Shown here: positions 35,285 to 44,101 of the stretch, piece after piece
How positions within the stretch are numbered: position 1 is the stretch's first letter
Layout of the letters: every line of letters begins with the position of its first letter
NCBI GenBank assembly: GCA_024274705.1
Contig: JAJSAL010000041.1
Coordinates: 1 to 64,000 of the forward strand
Length of the DNA: 64,000 nt
From: Spirochaetota bacterium
GTDB taxonomy: Bacteria; Spirochaetota; Spirochaetia; SPDA01; JAJSAL01
Direction of reading: 5' to 3'
Made by a program: the position numbers and the translations under genes
The notes under the pieces: model-generated
Seen by the model: the letters and a program-made list of their open reading frames with translations, nothing else
Told to the model about the DNA's origin: nothing
Databases searched by the model: none

Positions 35285-36372
35285 GTATAAATCTTACCAC
35301 CGAACTTTTCGGTTACACCCTGCAGAGTCCGGTGATCCTTGGCTCGGGACCGATAAGTTACGGCGCTGAAGGTATTATCCGGGCCCACAAGGCGGGTATC
35401 GGTGCTGTAACGACGAAGACTATCCGGGACAAGAAAGCGGATAATCCTTTTCCACACATCGCTTTCAACGGCAGTAACAGCCTGATCAATGCGGAGAAGT
35501 GGACCGATTTTCCGGCTGAGCAGTGGGTGGAAGAGGAGATCCCGAAGGCTAAGGAAGGAGGGGCGGTTGTCATCGGCAGTATCGGCCATACCCCGGAGGA
35601 AGTGGAACACTGGGTGGGTCCCGTGGATCGGGCCGGGGCGGACATGATCGAGCTTGTCTCGTACATGCCGGAAACCATCGCTTCCATGACGGCGAAGGCG
35701 AAAAAATTGACTGGTAAACCTGTTATCGTAAAACTGAGTCCGAACTGGACGGACCCGGTACAGGCGGCGAAAGACGTACTGAATGCAGGGGCCGACGGCA
35801 TTACAGCCATGGACTCCATTGGCCCGGTTTTGAGGATCAATATCCGGACCGCCCGGCCCATGCTTGGAGGAGAACACGGATACGGCTGGCTTACAGGTTC
35901 CGCCATCAAGCCGGTGATAGTGCGTTACGTTGCGGAGATCGCGGTAATTACGGATAAACCGATTATCGGTATCGGTGGAGTGATGAATCCTGAAGACGCG
36001 GTTGAGATGCTCATGGCAGGTGCTACCCATGTGGGAGTGTGTACGGCTCCCATTTTAAAAGGGGTGGAATACATCGGCAAGCTCAATACCGGTATCGCAG
36101 GGCTCCTGCAGGATCTGGGCTATGTTTCCCTGGCTGATGTGTCCGGCGCTGCTCTTCAGAATCTTCCGAAAGATGAAATAATGGAGAAATTTTCATTTCA
36201 TTTCCACCGGGATACCTGTACGGCCTGTATGCGCTGCGTCCAGGTGTGCCCTTACGACGCCAGGACGTTAAGTGAGAAGAAAGAGATGGACTTGAATGAA
36301 GAGCTTTGCAGGTACTGCGGACTATGCACAACCGTGTGTAATCCCGGAGCTTTAAAAGGAGAGATCCGATGA
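35281..36372 (+). CDS. PreA-like flavin/iron-sulfur oxidoreductase (dihydropyrimidine dehydrogenase type)
   Basis: A 363-residue fusion of a dihydroorotate dehydrogenase-like FMN barrel (residues 1-305; 'VILGSGPISYG', 'IVKLSPNWTDP', 'IIGIGGVMNPEDA') and a C-terminal ferredoxin with two 4Fe-4S sites ('CTACMRCVQVCP' and 'CRYCGLCTTVC'). PreA reduces the 5,6 double bond of uracil or thymine. In this operon it probably reduces or oxidises a purine-derived ring; E. coli uses the larger flavoprotein YgfK at the comparable place. Overlaps ssnA by ATGA and the next gene by ATGA. Confidence 0.83.
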   Translation: MSINLTTELFGYTLQSPVILGSGPISYGAEGIIRAHKAGIGAVTTKTIRDKKADNPFPHIAFNGSNSLINAEKWTDFPAEQWVEEEIPKAKEGGAVVIGSIGHTPEEVEHWVGPVDRAGADMIELVSYMPETIASMTAKAKKLTGKPVIVKLSPNWTDPVQAAKDVLNAGADGITAMDSIGPVLRINIRTARPMLGGEHGYGWLTGSAIKPVIVRYVAEIAVITDKPIIGIGGVMNPEDAVEMLMAGATHVGVCTAPILKGVEYIGKLNTGIAGLLQDLGYVSLADVSGAALQNLPKDEIMEKFSFHFHRDTCTACMRCVQVCPYDARTLSEKKEMDLNEELCRYCGLCTTVCNPGALKGEIR

Positions 36373-38672
36373 AAACCGATTTCAGATGTGTGAATAAACG
36401 GGAAGCAAGGATAGATGCCGCTGAAAAAGTAACGGGGAAGGTGAAATTCGCGGCGGACCTTAACTTCGGCAGCCAGATGTACGCACAGACCGTGTATTCC
36501 CGGTTTCCCCACGCAAAAATTATGAATATAGATACCGGTGCTGCGGAAGCCATGCAAGGTGTGGTTATGGTTATGACCGCCAAGGATATCCCCGGTCCGA
36601 ACCTGTTGTTCGGAAGATTTCCGGTTCTGGCGGAGGAAGAAGTAAAGTATATCGGCGACGGCGTTGCCGTTGTAGCTGCAGAGTCCATGGATATCGCAAA
36701 GGAAGCCGCCGATCTCGTTAAGGTAACCTACAGGGAAATAAAAGAAAGTGTGTTCAGCCTGGAAGATGCACTGAAAGAAGGCGCCCCCTTAGTCCATGAA
36801 GATGAAAAAGGAAACATCATAGAGAATACCCATTACAGAATGCGGGCAGGGGATGTAGAGAAAGGATTTGCCGAGGCAGATGTGGTTCTGGAACGGAGAT
36901 ACTGGACTCACTTTGTAGACCAGGCGTATATAGAGCCTGAAGCGGTAATAGCACTTCCCGATTCTTACCGGGTGGGCGTGGAAATTCATGGTTCCATACA
37001 GAATCCATATTCTATCCAGCAGAATGTTGCAGATATCCTGGGGATGAAGATAAACCGGGTGAAAGTGATTCAGAGCACCATAGGAGGCAGTTTCGGGGGT
37101 AAGGACGAATCGGTTATGCTCATGGCTGCCAGGACGGCTGTCATGGCAATGAAGACCGGAAGGCCGGTGAAAATGGTGCTCACCCGGGAAGAGTCGTTCC
37201 TTGAAAGCTGCAAACGCCATCCCCACCTGATGCATTATAAGATTGGGGCTAAAAAGGACGGTACTATCACCGCTGTGGAGGACCGTATCGACGTTCAGGG
37301 AGGGGCATACAACAACAAGGCCATGTTCCTTAACTGGCGGGGGTCGGTTCATGCTGCAGGAACCTATTACATCCCCAATGTGAAAACCGATGTGTACGGC
37401 GTATACACCCATACAATCTACGGTGGGGCCTACCGCGGGTTTTCCGCACCGCAGATCGTTTTCGGCAACGAGTCCCTTATCGATGAGCTTGCATACGAAC
37501 TGGGCATAACGCCTAAAGAGATTCGCCTTAAAAACTGTCTGAAACCGGGAGATGAACTGGCCACAGGACAGATCCTGGAACCCGGGAAGATCCCCGCGCC
37601 TCTTACGGAGATGATTGAAGATGTCTGCTTAAGGGTCGATTTTGACGGGAAATGGATACGGTATCAGGAAGAAAACAGATCGGATAACCATATCAAGAGG
37701 GGAATCGGTCTTTCCTGTACCTTTCGGGGTACCGGCTTGGGCGGTGAAGGGATAGACACCGCGGGAGCTACTGTAACGATTATCAAGGACGGTAGTGTGA
37801 TTATCCAGAGCGGCCTTACCGAAATGGGGCAGGGGATGCGCACGGCACACGCCCAGGTAGTGGCGGAAGTGCTGGGTATCTCCTTGGGCAGGATCACCTT
37901 TCTAAATACCGACACAACTGCTGTGATGGACGGCGGTCCCACCGTGGCCTCAAGGGGACTTCTTGCCGGGGGAAACGCCATGCTCATCGCGGCGGACAAG
38001 CTGAAAAAGCGGATCCACAGCGAAGCTGCACAAGCGCTGGGCTGCAAACCGGAAAACCTGGAAAGCAGGAACGATCTCATCTTTAAAAAGGATGATGAAT
38101 CTGTCTCCATCACCTTCGAAGAGATGGTCCGGAAGTGCATTTTTCAACAGGGGCTCTCTTTAAGTGCCCAGGGGTGGCACAACCCCGGCCCGGAAAAACT
38201 TTCCCACGAGACCGGCAGGGGAAACTGCTACCCGTCATACATCTACGGAGTCTGTGCAGCGGAAGTGACCGTAGATACGGAAACAGGAAAGGTGGATGTG
38301 GAAAGAATCACCGCCGCCTACGAAGTGGGAAGGGCTATCAATCCCCAGATCGTTGAAAGCCAGATGTACGGAGGCATGCTCCAGGGTATGGGCTTCTGCA
38401 TCATGGAAGAACTGAAGGAAGAGGAGGGTTATCTTAAGACTCTCAATTATGATAACTACCTTATCCCCGGTATCGGTGATATGCCGGAGATCGAAGTCAT
38501 CCTCTATGAATCGGATGACAATGTGGGACCTTTCGGTGCAAAAGGGGTAGGCGAGATCAGTGTGGAACTGCCTGCCCCGGCAATAGCCAATGCGGTTTTC
38601 CACGGAACAGGCAGGAGGGTTCGGGACCTTCCTCTCAACTTAGAGAGGGTCCTTCTGGGAAAGGCTCTGTAA
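36369..38672 (+). CDS. Xanthine dehydrogenase-family molybdenum hydroxylase, large subunit
   Basis: Molybdopterin-binding catalytic subunit, 767 residues, as in XdhA/XdhD. Motifs: 'IGGSFGGKDE' (pterin loop), 'GGAYRGFSAPQ', 'LTEMGQGMRTAHAQ' and the catalytic Glu in 'GAKGVGEISVELPAPA'. It hydroxylates a carbon next to a ring nitrogen. The cluster context suggests a purine, perhaps with a labile selenium as in YgeY/SsnA-linked enzymes, but the substrate is inference. Followed by FAD and 2Fe-2S subunit genes in the common order. Confidence 0.9.
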   Translation: MKTDFRCVNKREARIDAAEKVTGKVKFAADLNFGSQMYAQTVYSRFPHAKIMNIDTGAAEAMQGVVMVMTAKDIPGPNLLFGRFPVLAEEEVKYIGDGVAVVAAESMDIAKEAADLVKVTYREIKESVFSLEDALKEGAPLVHEDEKGNIIENTHYRMRAGDVEKGFAEADVVLERRYWTHFVDQAYIEPEAVIALPDSYRVGVEIHGSIQNPYSIQQNVADILGMKINRVKVIQSTIGGSFGGKDESVMLMAARTAVMAMKTGRPVKMVLTREESFLESCKRHPHLMHYKIGAKKDGTITAVEDRIDVQGGAYNNKAMFLNWRGSVHAAGTYYIPNVKTDVYGVYTHTIYGGAYRGFSAPQIVFGNESLIDELAYELGITPKEIRLKNCLKPGDELATGQILEPGKIPAPLTEMIEDVCLRVDFDGKWIRYQEENRSDNHIKRGIGLSCTFRGTGLGGEGIDTAGATVTIIKDGSVIIQSGLTEMGQGMRTAHAQVVAEVLGISLGRITFLNTDTTAVMDGGPTVASRGLLAGGNAMLIAADKLKKRIHSEAAQALGCKPENLESRNDLIFKKDDESVSITFEEMVRKCIFQQGLSLSAQGWHNPGPEKLSHETGRGNCYPSYIYGVCAAEVTVDTETGKVDVERITAAYEVGRAINPQIVESQMYGGMLQGMGFCIMEELKEEEGYLKTLNYDNYLIPGIGDMPEIEVILYESDDNVGPFGAKGVGEISVELPAPAIANAVFHGTGRRVRDLPLNLERVLLGKAL

Positions 38673-38689
38673 TGGGAGGAGAATAGAAC

Positions 38690-39547
38690 ATGACGAAGAG
38701 AAGATTTATCAAAGCGGGTTCCCTGGAAGAAGCTGTAACGCTGCTGGGAACACACAAAGATGACTGTGCTCTCGTTGCAGGCGGTACAGACCTGATGGTG
38801 GAAATACATAAAGGATCCGTAACGGCTCGGAATCTGATCGACATAAGCAGGCTGGAAGAACTCATCTTTATCCGGGAGGAGAAGGAGACCATCAGTATCG
38901 GTTCTGCCACGACCCACATGGAGTGTATGGAACACGATATTATCAAACAGTATGCACCTGTCTTATCGGAAGCGTGCTCCAGGGTGGGATCGCCTCAGAT
39001 CCGGAATAGGGGAACCCTGGGGGGCAACATTATTTCTGCGGCCGCCTGTGCGGACACCGTTCCTGCCCTTATCGTATTGAATGCGAAATGTCTCCTTAAG
39101 TCAGCGAAGGGTACGAGGGAACTGAAGGTAAGCGAGCTTATAACGGGACCGAACGAGACGGTCCGTAATTCTGACGAAATCTGTACGGCCATCGTTTTTG
39201 AGAAGATACCTGAAGGGGCAGGATACGAGTTTATCAAACTGATCCGGCGTAACAGTGTTGCCAAATCACGGCTCACCGTGGCGGTTATTGCACAACAGGA
39301 CAGTGATAAAAGGGTAACAGATATCCGGATTTCCCTGGGTTCCACCACCCCGAGACCTCACAGGTTCACTTCTGCGGAAGAGCTGTTTCATGGAAACCTG
39401 CCTACAGAGGACCTGTTCCGGGAGGCCGGCGAAAAGGTATCCGCCGATATGATCGCCGTTACCGGAAACAGGTGGTCTACAGAATATAAAAAACCCGTTG
39501 TCGAGGCGTTGACTGCAAGGGCTTTAAGGGCGGTGCTGGAGGTATGA
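38690..39547 (+). CDS. Molybdenum hydroxylase FAD-binding subunit
   Basis: A 285-residue FAD subunit (XdhB/YgfM type). FAD-binding loops 'LVAGGTDLMVEI' and 'IRNRGTLGGNIISAAACADT' are clear, and the C-terminal CO-dehydrogenase flavoprotein domain follows. It passes electrons from the iron-sulfur subunit to NAD or ferredoxin. SD 'GGGAGGAG' lies ahead; the iron-sulfur gene overlaps its stop. Confidence 0.9.
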   Translation: MTKRRFIKAGSLEEAVTLLGTHKDDCALVAGGTDLMVEIHKGSVTARNLIDISRLEELIFIREEKETISIGSATTHMECMEHDIIKQYAPVLSEACSRVGSPQIRNRGTLGGNIISAAACADTVPALIVLNAKCLLKSAKGTRELKVSELITGPNETVRNSDEICTAIVFEKIPEGAGYEFIKLIRRNSVAKSRLTVAVIAQQDSDKRVTDIRISLGSTTPRPHRFTSAEELFHGNLPTEDLFREAGEKVSADMIAVTGNRWSTEYKKPVVEALTARALRAVLEV

Positions 39548-40023
39548 AAGATATGAACTCATTAGAAATACACCTTACCGTTAACGGCAGACAATATTCA
39601 GTCGAAGTTGATCCCGCAAAACGTCTCCTGGATCTGCTCCGGGAAGACCTGCATCTTACGGGAGTCAAAGAAGGGTGTGGAATCGGTGAATGCGGAGCCT
39701 GTACGGTCATCCTGGACGGAAAAACCGTCAACTCCTGTCTCGTCCTGGCAGGACAGGCAGAGGGCTCTGAAATCATCACCATCGAAGGGGTCCGGGGGAA
39801 AGAAGGAACCCTCCACCTTCTACAAGAGGCATTTATCGAAGCAGGGGCTGTTCAGTGCGGGTTCTGCACTCCCGGTATGATATTGAGCGCGTATGCCCTC
39901 CTGGAATCAAAGTCCAAACCTTCCGTGGAAGAGATAAAGGAGGCGGTTTCCGGGAACTTGTGCAGGTGTACAGGGTATAAACAGATCATCCAGGCTGTGA
40001 ACATCGCGGCTGAGAAATGGTAA
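39544..40023 (+). CDS. Molybdenum hydroxylase 2Fe-2S subunit
   Basis: A 159-residue small subunit (XdhC type). Plant-type cluster 'GCGIGECGACTVILDGKTVNSC' positions (C at the usual spacing, residues about 43-64) and the second cluster 'QCGFCTPGM' with 'NLCRCTGY' are complete. Translationally coupled to the FAD subunit by ATGA. Confidence 0.92.
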   Translation: MKDMNSLEIHLTVNGRQYSVEVDPAKRLLDLLREDLHLTGVKEGCGIGECGACTVILDGKTVNSCLVLAGQAEGSEIITIEGVRGKEGTLHLLQEAFIEAGAVQCGFCTPGMILSAYALLESKSKPSVEEIKEAVSGNLCRCTGYKQIIQAVNIAAEKW

Positions 40024-40081
40024 ACCTTGAAAAAATCCGGCATGGATTGCCGGTATATATAGTACTTAAGGAGAATCCACA

Positions 40082-41071
40082 ATGTACAGCAGTTTTAGAA
40101 ACAAGCATCTTATAACTACTCAGGACTGGTCCGTAGAAGAAATCGACAAATGTATTAATACGGCAGCAAGACTCAAGGAAGAGCGGCAACTCGGCATATA
40201 TCACGATCACATCCTACGGGCAAAGACGTTTTTCATGCTCTTTTTCGAAGAATCCACCAGGACCCGGAATGCATTTGAAGCTGGTGTGCATCAATTGGGA
40301 GGTCATGCCCACTTTCTTACACCCAAGGCGACCCAGATCGATCATGGGGAGACCCCGAAGGATACAATCAAGGTGTTAAGCCGGTACGGTGAAGGTATCG
40401 GCGTCAGAAAGACCTATGGTGACGGGACCAGCTATATGCGCGCCCTGGCAGAATACTCGGATATTCCCATCCTGAATATGCAGTGTGATGTGTATCATCC
40501 CACCCAGGCCCTGGCGGACCTGATGACGATACGGGAGAAATTCGGAAACGACTTTCGTGGAAAGAAGTTCGTCATCTCCTGGACCTATGGTCCGAATTAT
40601 ATCCGCCCCCTGTCCATGCCCCATTCCCTGGTACTATTGATGACCCGCTTCGGTATGGACGTGACCCTGGCACACCCGAAGGAGTTCTCTCTGCAGCCGG
40701 ATATTCTGGACCAAGCCCGGGCTAACGCCAAAGCGGCAGGGGTATCTTTTACAACCGTTCATTCCATGAAAGACGCTGTCGAGGACGCGCACATCGTGTA
40801 CGCGAAAAGCTGGGGCCCGATCATGCACACAACCGATGAAAAAGAGGGCCTCGCCATAATAGACAACTATCCGAAGGGTTGGGTTGTGGACGCCTCCATG
40901 ATGGCCCGGGCCAGGGAAGATGCGGTCTACATGCACTGTATGCCTGCAGACAGGGATATCGAAGTGACTTCGGAAGTTCTGGACAGCCCGCAGTCGGTTA
41001 TCTATGACGAAGCGGAAAACAGGCTCCATATCAACAAGGCGTTAATGGCTCTTACTATGTCAAACATCTAA
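40082..41071 (+). CDS. ygeW: YgeW-like knotted carbamoyltransferase
   Basis: Aspartate/ornithine carbamoyltransferase superfamily, 329 residues, shorter than E. coli YgeW (about 396). 'STRTR' (residues 58-62) binds carbamoyl phosphate; 'HPTQALADLM' and 'HCMPADRD' are the other signature sites; 'FVISWTYGPNYIRPLS' and 'GMDVTLAHPKEF' match YgeW rather than true OTCases. In purine fermentation it would phosphorolyse a carbamoylated intermediate to carbamoyl phosphate for ATP synthesis by carbamate kinase, whose gene follows but is broken. A small hairpin (CCGGC 40037-40041 with GCCGG 40049-40053) precedes it. Confidence 0.82.
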   Translation: MYSSFRNKHLITTQDWSVEEIDKCINTAARLKEERQLGIYHDHILRAKTFFMLFFEESTRTRNAFEAGVHQLGGHAHFLTPKATQIDHGETPKDTIKVLSRYGEGIGVRKTYGDGTSYMRALAEYSDIPILNMQCDVYHPTQALADLMTIREKFGNDFRGKKFVISWTYGPNYIRPLSMPHSLVLLMTRFGMDVTLAHPKEFSLQPDILDQARANAKAAGVSFTTVHSMKDAVEDAHIVYAKSWGPIMHTTDEKEGLAIIDNYPKGWVVDASMMARAREDAVYMHCMPADRDIEVTSEVLDSPQSVIYDEAENRLHINKALMALTMSNI

Positions 41072-41092
41072 AGAAAGGATGACGGGGAACAT

Positions 41093-41389
41093 ATGAAACA
41101 TCAGCGGATCCTAGTCGCCCCGGGCGGGAATGCAATTAAACAGGCCCACGAACAGGGAACAGGTGAAGAGCAGATGAAGAATGTGGATACGGCTTGTGTA
41201 TATTAATTTCAATAAACCGGAAAAAAATCTCTCCGCACAGTTTCCCTTGAGGAAGTAAGGAAGTATTATGAAGACGGTCAGTTTCTCAAAGGGTCCATGG
41301 GACCGAAAGTTGATGCCTGGATGCAGTGCAGGGCAAGGCAGGAACGCACATTAAGTCTGCATAAAGAGAGGTATGAAAAGAGCGTATGA
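41093..41389 (+). pseudogene. Carbamate kinase remnant (internal deletion and frameshifts)
   Basis: Three homologous pieces remain of a roughly 310-residue enzyme. The N-terminus 'ILVAPGGNAIKQ...GTGEEQMKNVDTAC' (41093-41194) runs into a stop at 41206. In a shifted frame 'VYINFNKPEKN' follows at once, which belongs near residue 240 of carbamate kinase. After an A-run comes 'TVSLEEVRKYYEDGQFLKGS' and 'MGPKVDA' in a third frame, ending at the TGA at 41389. The ATP-binding and most catalytic residues are lost. Order next to ygeW matches the E. coli ygeW-yqeA neighbourhood. The PLP-enzyme ATG overlaps the old stop. Confidence 0.85.
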
Positions 41390-42849
41390 TCAACCTGAAA
41401 TTAAACAAAGAAGTTCGTGAACACAACATTCAGAGGTGCAGGGAGAAGGGCATTATTCTGCCTACCTTCGAACAGATGAAGAACCCCGAAACAATACCTG
41501 AAAAGATCAGAAATATACTAAAAAGCACCGGGTTATGGGATGTGAATCCAGCCAACCTGTTCCGCATCGGCTGGCACAATGAGCCGGTACATTCAGGCGG
41601 TATGTTCGGCAGGGTAAACTATCTGGAGTTACCATCTTCCCTGACCGGTGTAAAAGCGAGAATACTGGTTCTGGTGGGTAAATGGTTTCCCACCGGGGCG
41701 CACAAGGTGGGAGCTACCTACGGCTGCCTGGCGCCCTCCCTGGTGAGCGGCAATTTCGATTCCACGAAACAGAAGGCTGTGTGGCCTTCCACAGGGAATT
41801 ACTGCCGAGGCGGCGCCTACAATTCTGTTCTTTTAGGGTGCGAATCTGTTGCCATTCTCCCGGAAGAGATGAGTAAAGAGCGCTTTGAGTGGCTTGAATC
41901 CGTGGCAGGTGAAGTGATTGCTACTCCAGGATGCGAGAGCAATGTAAAAGAAATTTTCGACAAGTGCCACGAACTCACCAGGGAACGGGGGGACGATATT
42001 GTCATCTTCAACCAGTTCGAAGAGTTCGGCAATTATCTATGGCATTACGAAGTAACCGCCGGCGCCATCAAAGAGATGCTGGACGCGGAACTTGGAGAAA
42101 ATGGAGCATTCCGTGGGTTTATCTCTGCAACAGGATCCGGCGGGACTATAGGTGCCGGAGACTACCTCAAGCAGGTGTATCCGGAAATCAAAATTGCTGC
42201 CGCAGAAGCCCTGCAGTGCCCTACACTGCTCCGGAACGGTTTCGGCGGCCACAGGATCGAGGGAATCGGCGACAAGCATGTTCCCTGGGTTCACAATGTG
42301 AAGAACACCGATATGATTATCGGCGTCGATGACAATGACTGTATGGATATTCTGCGCCTGTTCAATGAGGGTGCGGGTCTGGAATACTTAAAGTCCACAG
42401 GGGTTCCCGCCGCTATTCTGGACAACCTGGATCTGTTGGGAATATCGGGGATCGGTAATGTCCTGGGAGCCGTCAAATTCGCAAAATACTACGAACTGCA
42501 AGAGGACGATGTTGTGGTAACGATCCTCACCGATTCCATGGAACTCTATCAGTCCAGAAAAAAGGAAATGATGGAAGCCCATGGGGCGTTTTCCCGGGAA
42601 GATGCGTCGCGTATCCATTTCAGTTCCCTTAAGAATCAGAAAATAGACAATGCTCTGGAGCTTACCTACTATGAAAAACTCCGGGTGCATAACCTGAAAT
42701 ACTATACCTGGATCGAACAGCAGGGGAAGGAACTGGAGGAACTCAATGCTCAGTGGTATGACAAAAACTACTGGACAGACATCCAGAAACTGACTCCTGA
42801 AATCGATTCCCTTATCGAATCATTCAACCGGGAAGCAGGCCTTGTGTAG
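41386..42849 (+). CDS. PLP-dependent enzyme of the tryptophan synthase beta/cysteine synthase fold
   Basis: A 487-residue fold-type II PLP enzyme. The probable Schiff-base Lys is in 'FPTGAHKVGATYG' near residue 108; the phosphate-type loop is 'WPSTGNYCRGGAYNS', and 'SATGSGGTIGAGDYL' is a second conserved Gly-rich loop. In E. coli the comparable position holds YgeX, diaminopropionate ammonia-lyase; this protein is a plausible functional analogue but does not look like a close YgeX orthologue. Start overlaps the carbamate kinase remnant. Confidence 0.7.
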   Translation: MINLKLNKEVREHNIQRCREKGIILPTFEQMKNPETIPEKIRNILKSTGLWDVNPANLFRIGWHNEPVHSGGMFGRVNYLELPSSLTGVKARILVLVGKWFPTGAHKVGATYGCLAPSLVSGNFDSTKQKAVWPSTGNYCRGGAYNSVLLGCESVAILPEEMSKERFEWLESVAGEVIATPGCESNVKEIFDKCHELTRERGDDIVIFNQFEEFGNYLWHYEVTAGAIKEMLDAELGENGAFRGFISATGSGGTIGAGDYLKQVYPEIKIAAAEALQCPTLLRNGFGGHRIEGIGDKHVPWVHNVKNTDMIIGVDDNDCMDILRLFNEGAGLEYLKSTGVPAAILDNLDLLGISGIGNVLGAVKFAKYYELQEDDVVVTILTDSMELYQSRKKEMMEAHGAFSREDASRIHFSSLKNQKIDNALELTYYEKLRVHNLKYYTWIEQQGKELEELNAQWYDKNYWTDIQKLTPEIDSLIESFNREAGLV

Positions 42850-42867
42850 ACAGGAACCGGCAGGGTC

Positions 42868-44091
42868 ATGAAATTCACATACCGGTGTACAGACTGCGGA
42901 ACGGAATACTCCCCGGTAGAGATCATCTATCTCTGTCCCGGGTGTCAGGAAAAGCAGGAACCCGGAACCTTTCAGAAGGGGGTTCTCAAGACGATCCTGG
43001 ACCCGGATTACCTTAAGTCCCTTGCATCCAGGGAGTCTGTATCACCGAAGGATTTTTCACCGTACCCGATACCCTACTTGCAGTCCTACCCGGTAGGCAA
43101 TACGCCCCTTATCGCTCCCAGGAAATTGAGGACGAAATCCGGGTGCCCCGGGCTGTTTCTTAAAAATGACGGGTTAAATCCCTCGGGTTCACTAAAAGAC
43201 AGGGCGTCCCAGCTGGTAGCAGCCCAGGCGATGCACTTTTCAGAGAATATGGTTGCCCTTGCGTCAACGGGGAACGCCGGGTCTGCCATGGCCTGCGCAG
43301 GTGCTTCTTACGGACTGAATATCGTCCTCTTTGTTCCGGAAACCGCGCCGAAGGCGAAGCTCATGCAGTCCGTCCTTTATGGTGCCACTGTTGTCCCGAT
43401 TCAGGGTACCTATGATGAGGCTTTCGCTCTCTCCATCGAGTTTACAAAACGGAAGGGCGGCATCAACAGGAACACCGCGTTCAATCCCCTTACTATCGAA
43501 GGGAAGAAAACGGTATCCATCGAAATATTCAATCAACTGGGCCGGACGGTCCCGGATGTCGTGTATGTTCCAACCGGCGACGGGGTTATCCTGGCAGGCG
43601 TATATAAAGGCTTTTTCGACTTAAAAGAAGCGGGAATTACGGAGAAACTGCCCAGGATCGTGTGTGTCCAGGCGGAAAAAAGCAATGCCGTGGCCGATGC
43701 GTACCGAACAGGGACGATGAAGGCACTAGAAAAAGCAGAAACAAGGGCAGATTCGATTTCCGTCGCTTCTCCCGCCAACGGAAGGATGGCCGTGGAGTAT
43801 ATCAAAAGCAGCGGCGGGTGGGTTACGGAAGTGGCGGATCAGGAAATAACCCTGGCCCAGCTTACCTTAAGCCGGGATGCCGGCGTCCTGGCGGAACCTG
43901 CGGCAGCCGCGGCATATGCAGGATTTGTACGGGATTGGGATAAATTCCGGGGTGATGAGATCATCATCGTGCTGTTGACCGGTACGGGATTCAAGGATAT
44001 GGACAGCGTGAAAGACCACGTAGCAATTCCTCCTTCGATTCCGCCTGGGGTCGATGAAATCGGGAACCTTACAGGAACATCTTTACATTAG
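42868..44091 (+). CDS. Threonine synthase-like PLP enzyme with zinc ribbon
   Basis: A 407-residue fold-type II PLP enzyme. The N-terminus has a C-x2-C plus C-x2-C ribbon ('YRCTDCGTEY' and 'YLCPGCQEK'), as in many threonine synthases. Schiff-base Lys is in 'NPSGSLKDRASQ', and the phosphate loop is 'ASTGNAGSAMA'. In this operon it may act on an amino acid fragment of ring cleavage, or supply threonine. It is 18 bases after the previous PLP gene, so the pair probably work on related intermediates. Confidence 0.8.
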   Translation: MKFTYRCTDCGTEYSPVEIIYLCPGCQEKQEPGTFQKGVLKTILDPDYLKSLASRESVSPKDFSPYPIPYLQSYPVGNTPLIAPRKLRTKSGCPGLFLKNDGLNPSGSLKDRASQLVAAQAMHFSENMVALASTGNAGSAMACAGASYGLNIVLFVPETAPKAKLMQSVLYGATVVPIQGTYDEAFALSIEFTKRKGGINRNTAFNPLTIEGKKTVSIEIFNQLGRTVPDVVYVPTGDGVILAGVYKGFFDLKEAGITEKLPRIVCVQAEKSNAVADAYRTGTMKALEKAETRADSISVASPANGRMAVEYIKSSGGWVTEVADQEITLAQLTLSRDAGVLAEPAAAAAYAGFVRDWDKFRGDEIIIVLLTGTGFKDMDSVKDHVAIPPSIPPGVDEIGNLTGTSLH

Positions 44092-44101
44092 GAGAACAGC
44101 T

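Noticed and set aside
36369..40023. Naming the hydroxylase as xanthine dehydrogenase.
   Set aside because: The family is clear but the substrate cannot be read from sequence; nicotinate, purine and other N-heterocycle hydroxylases share all visible motifs.
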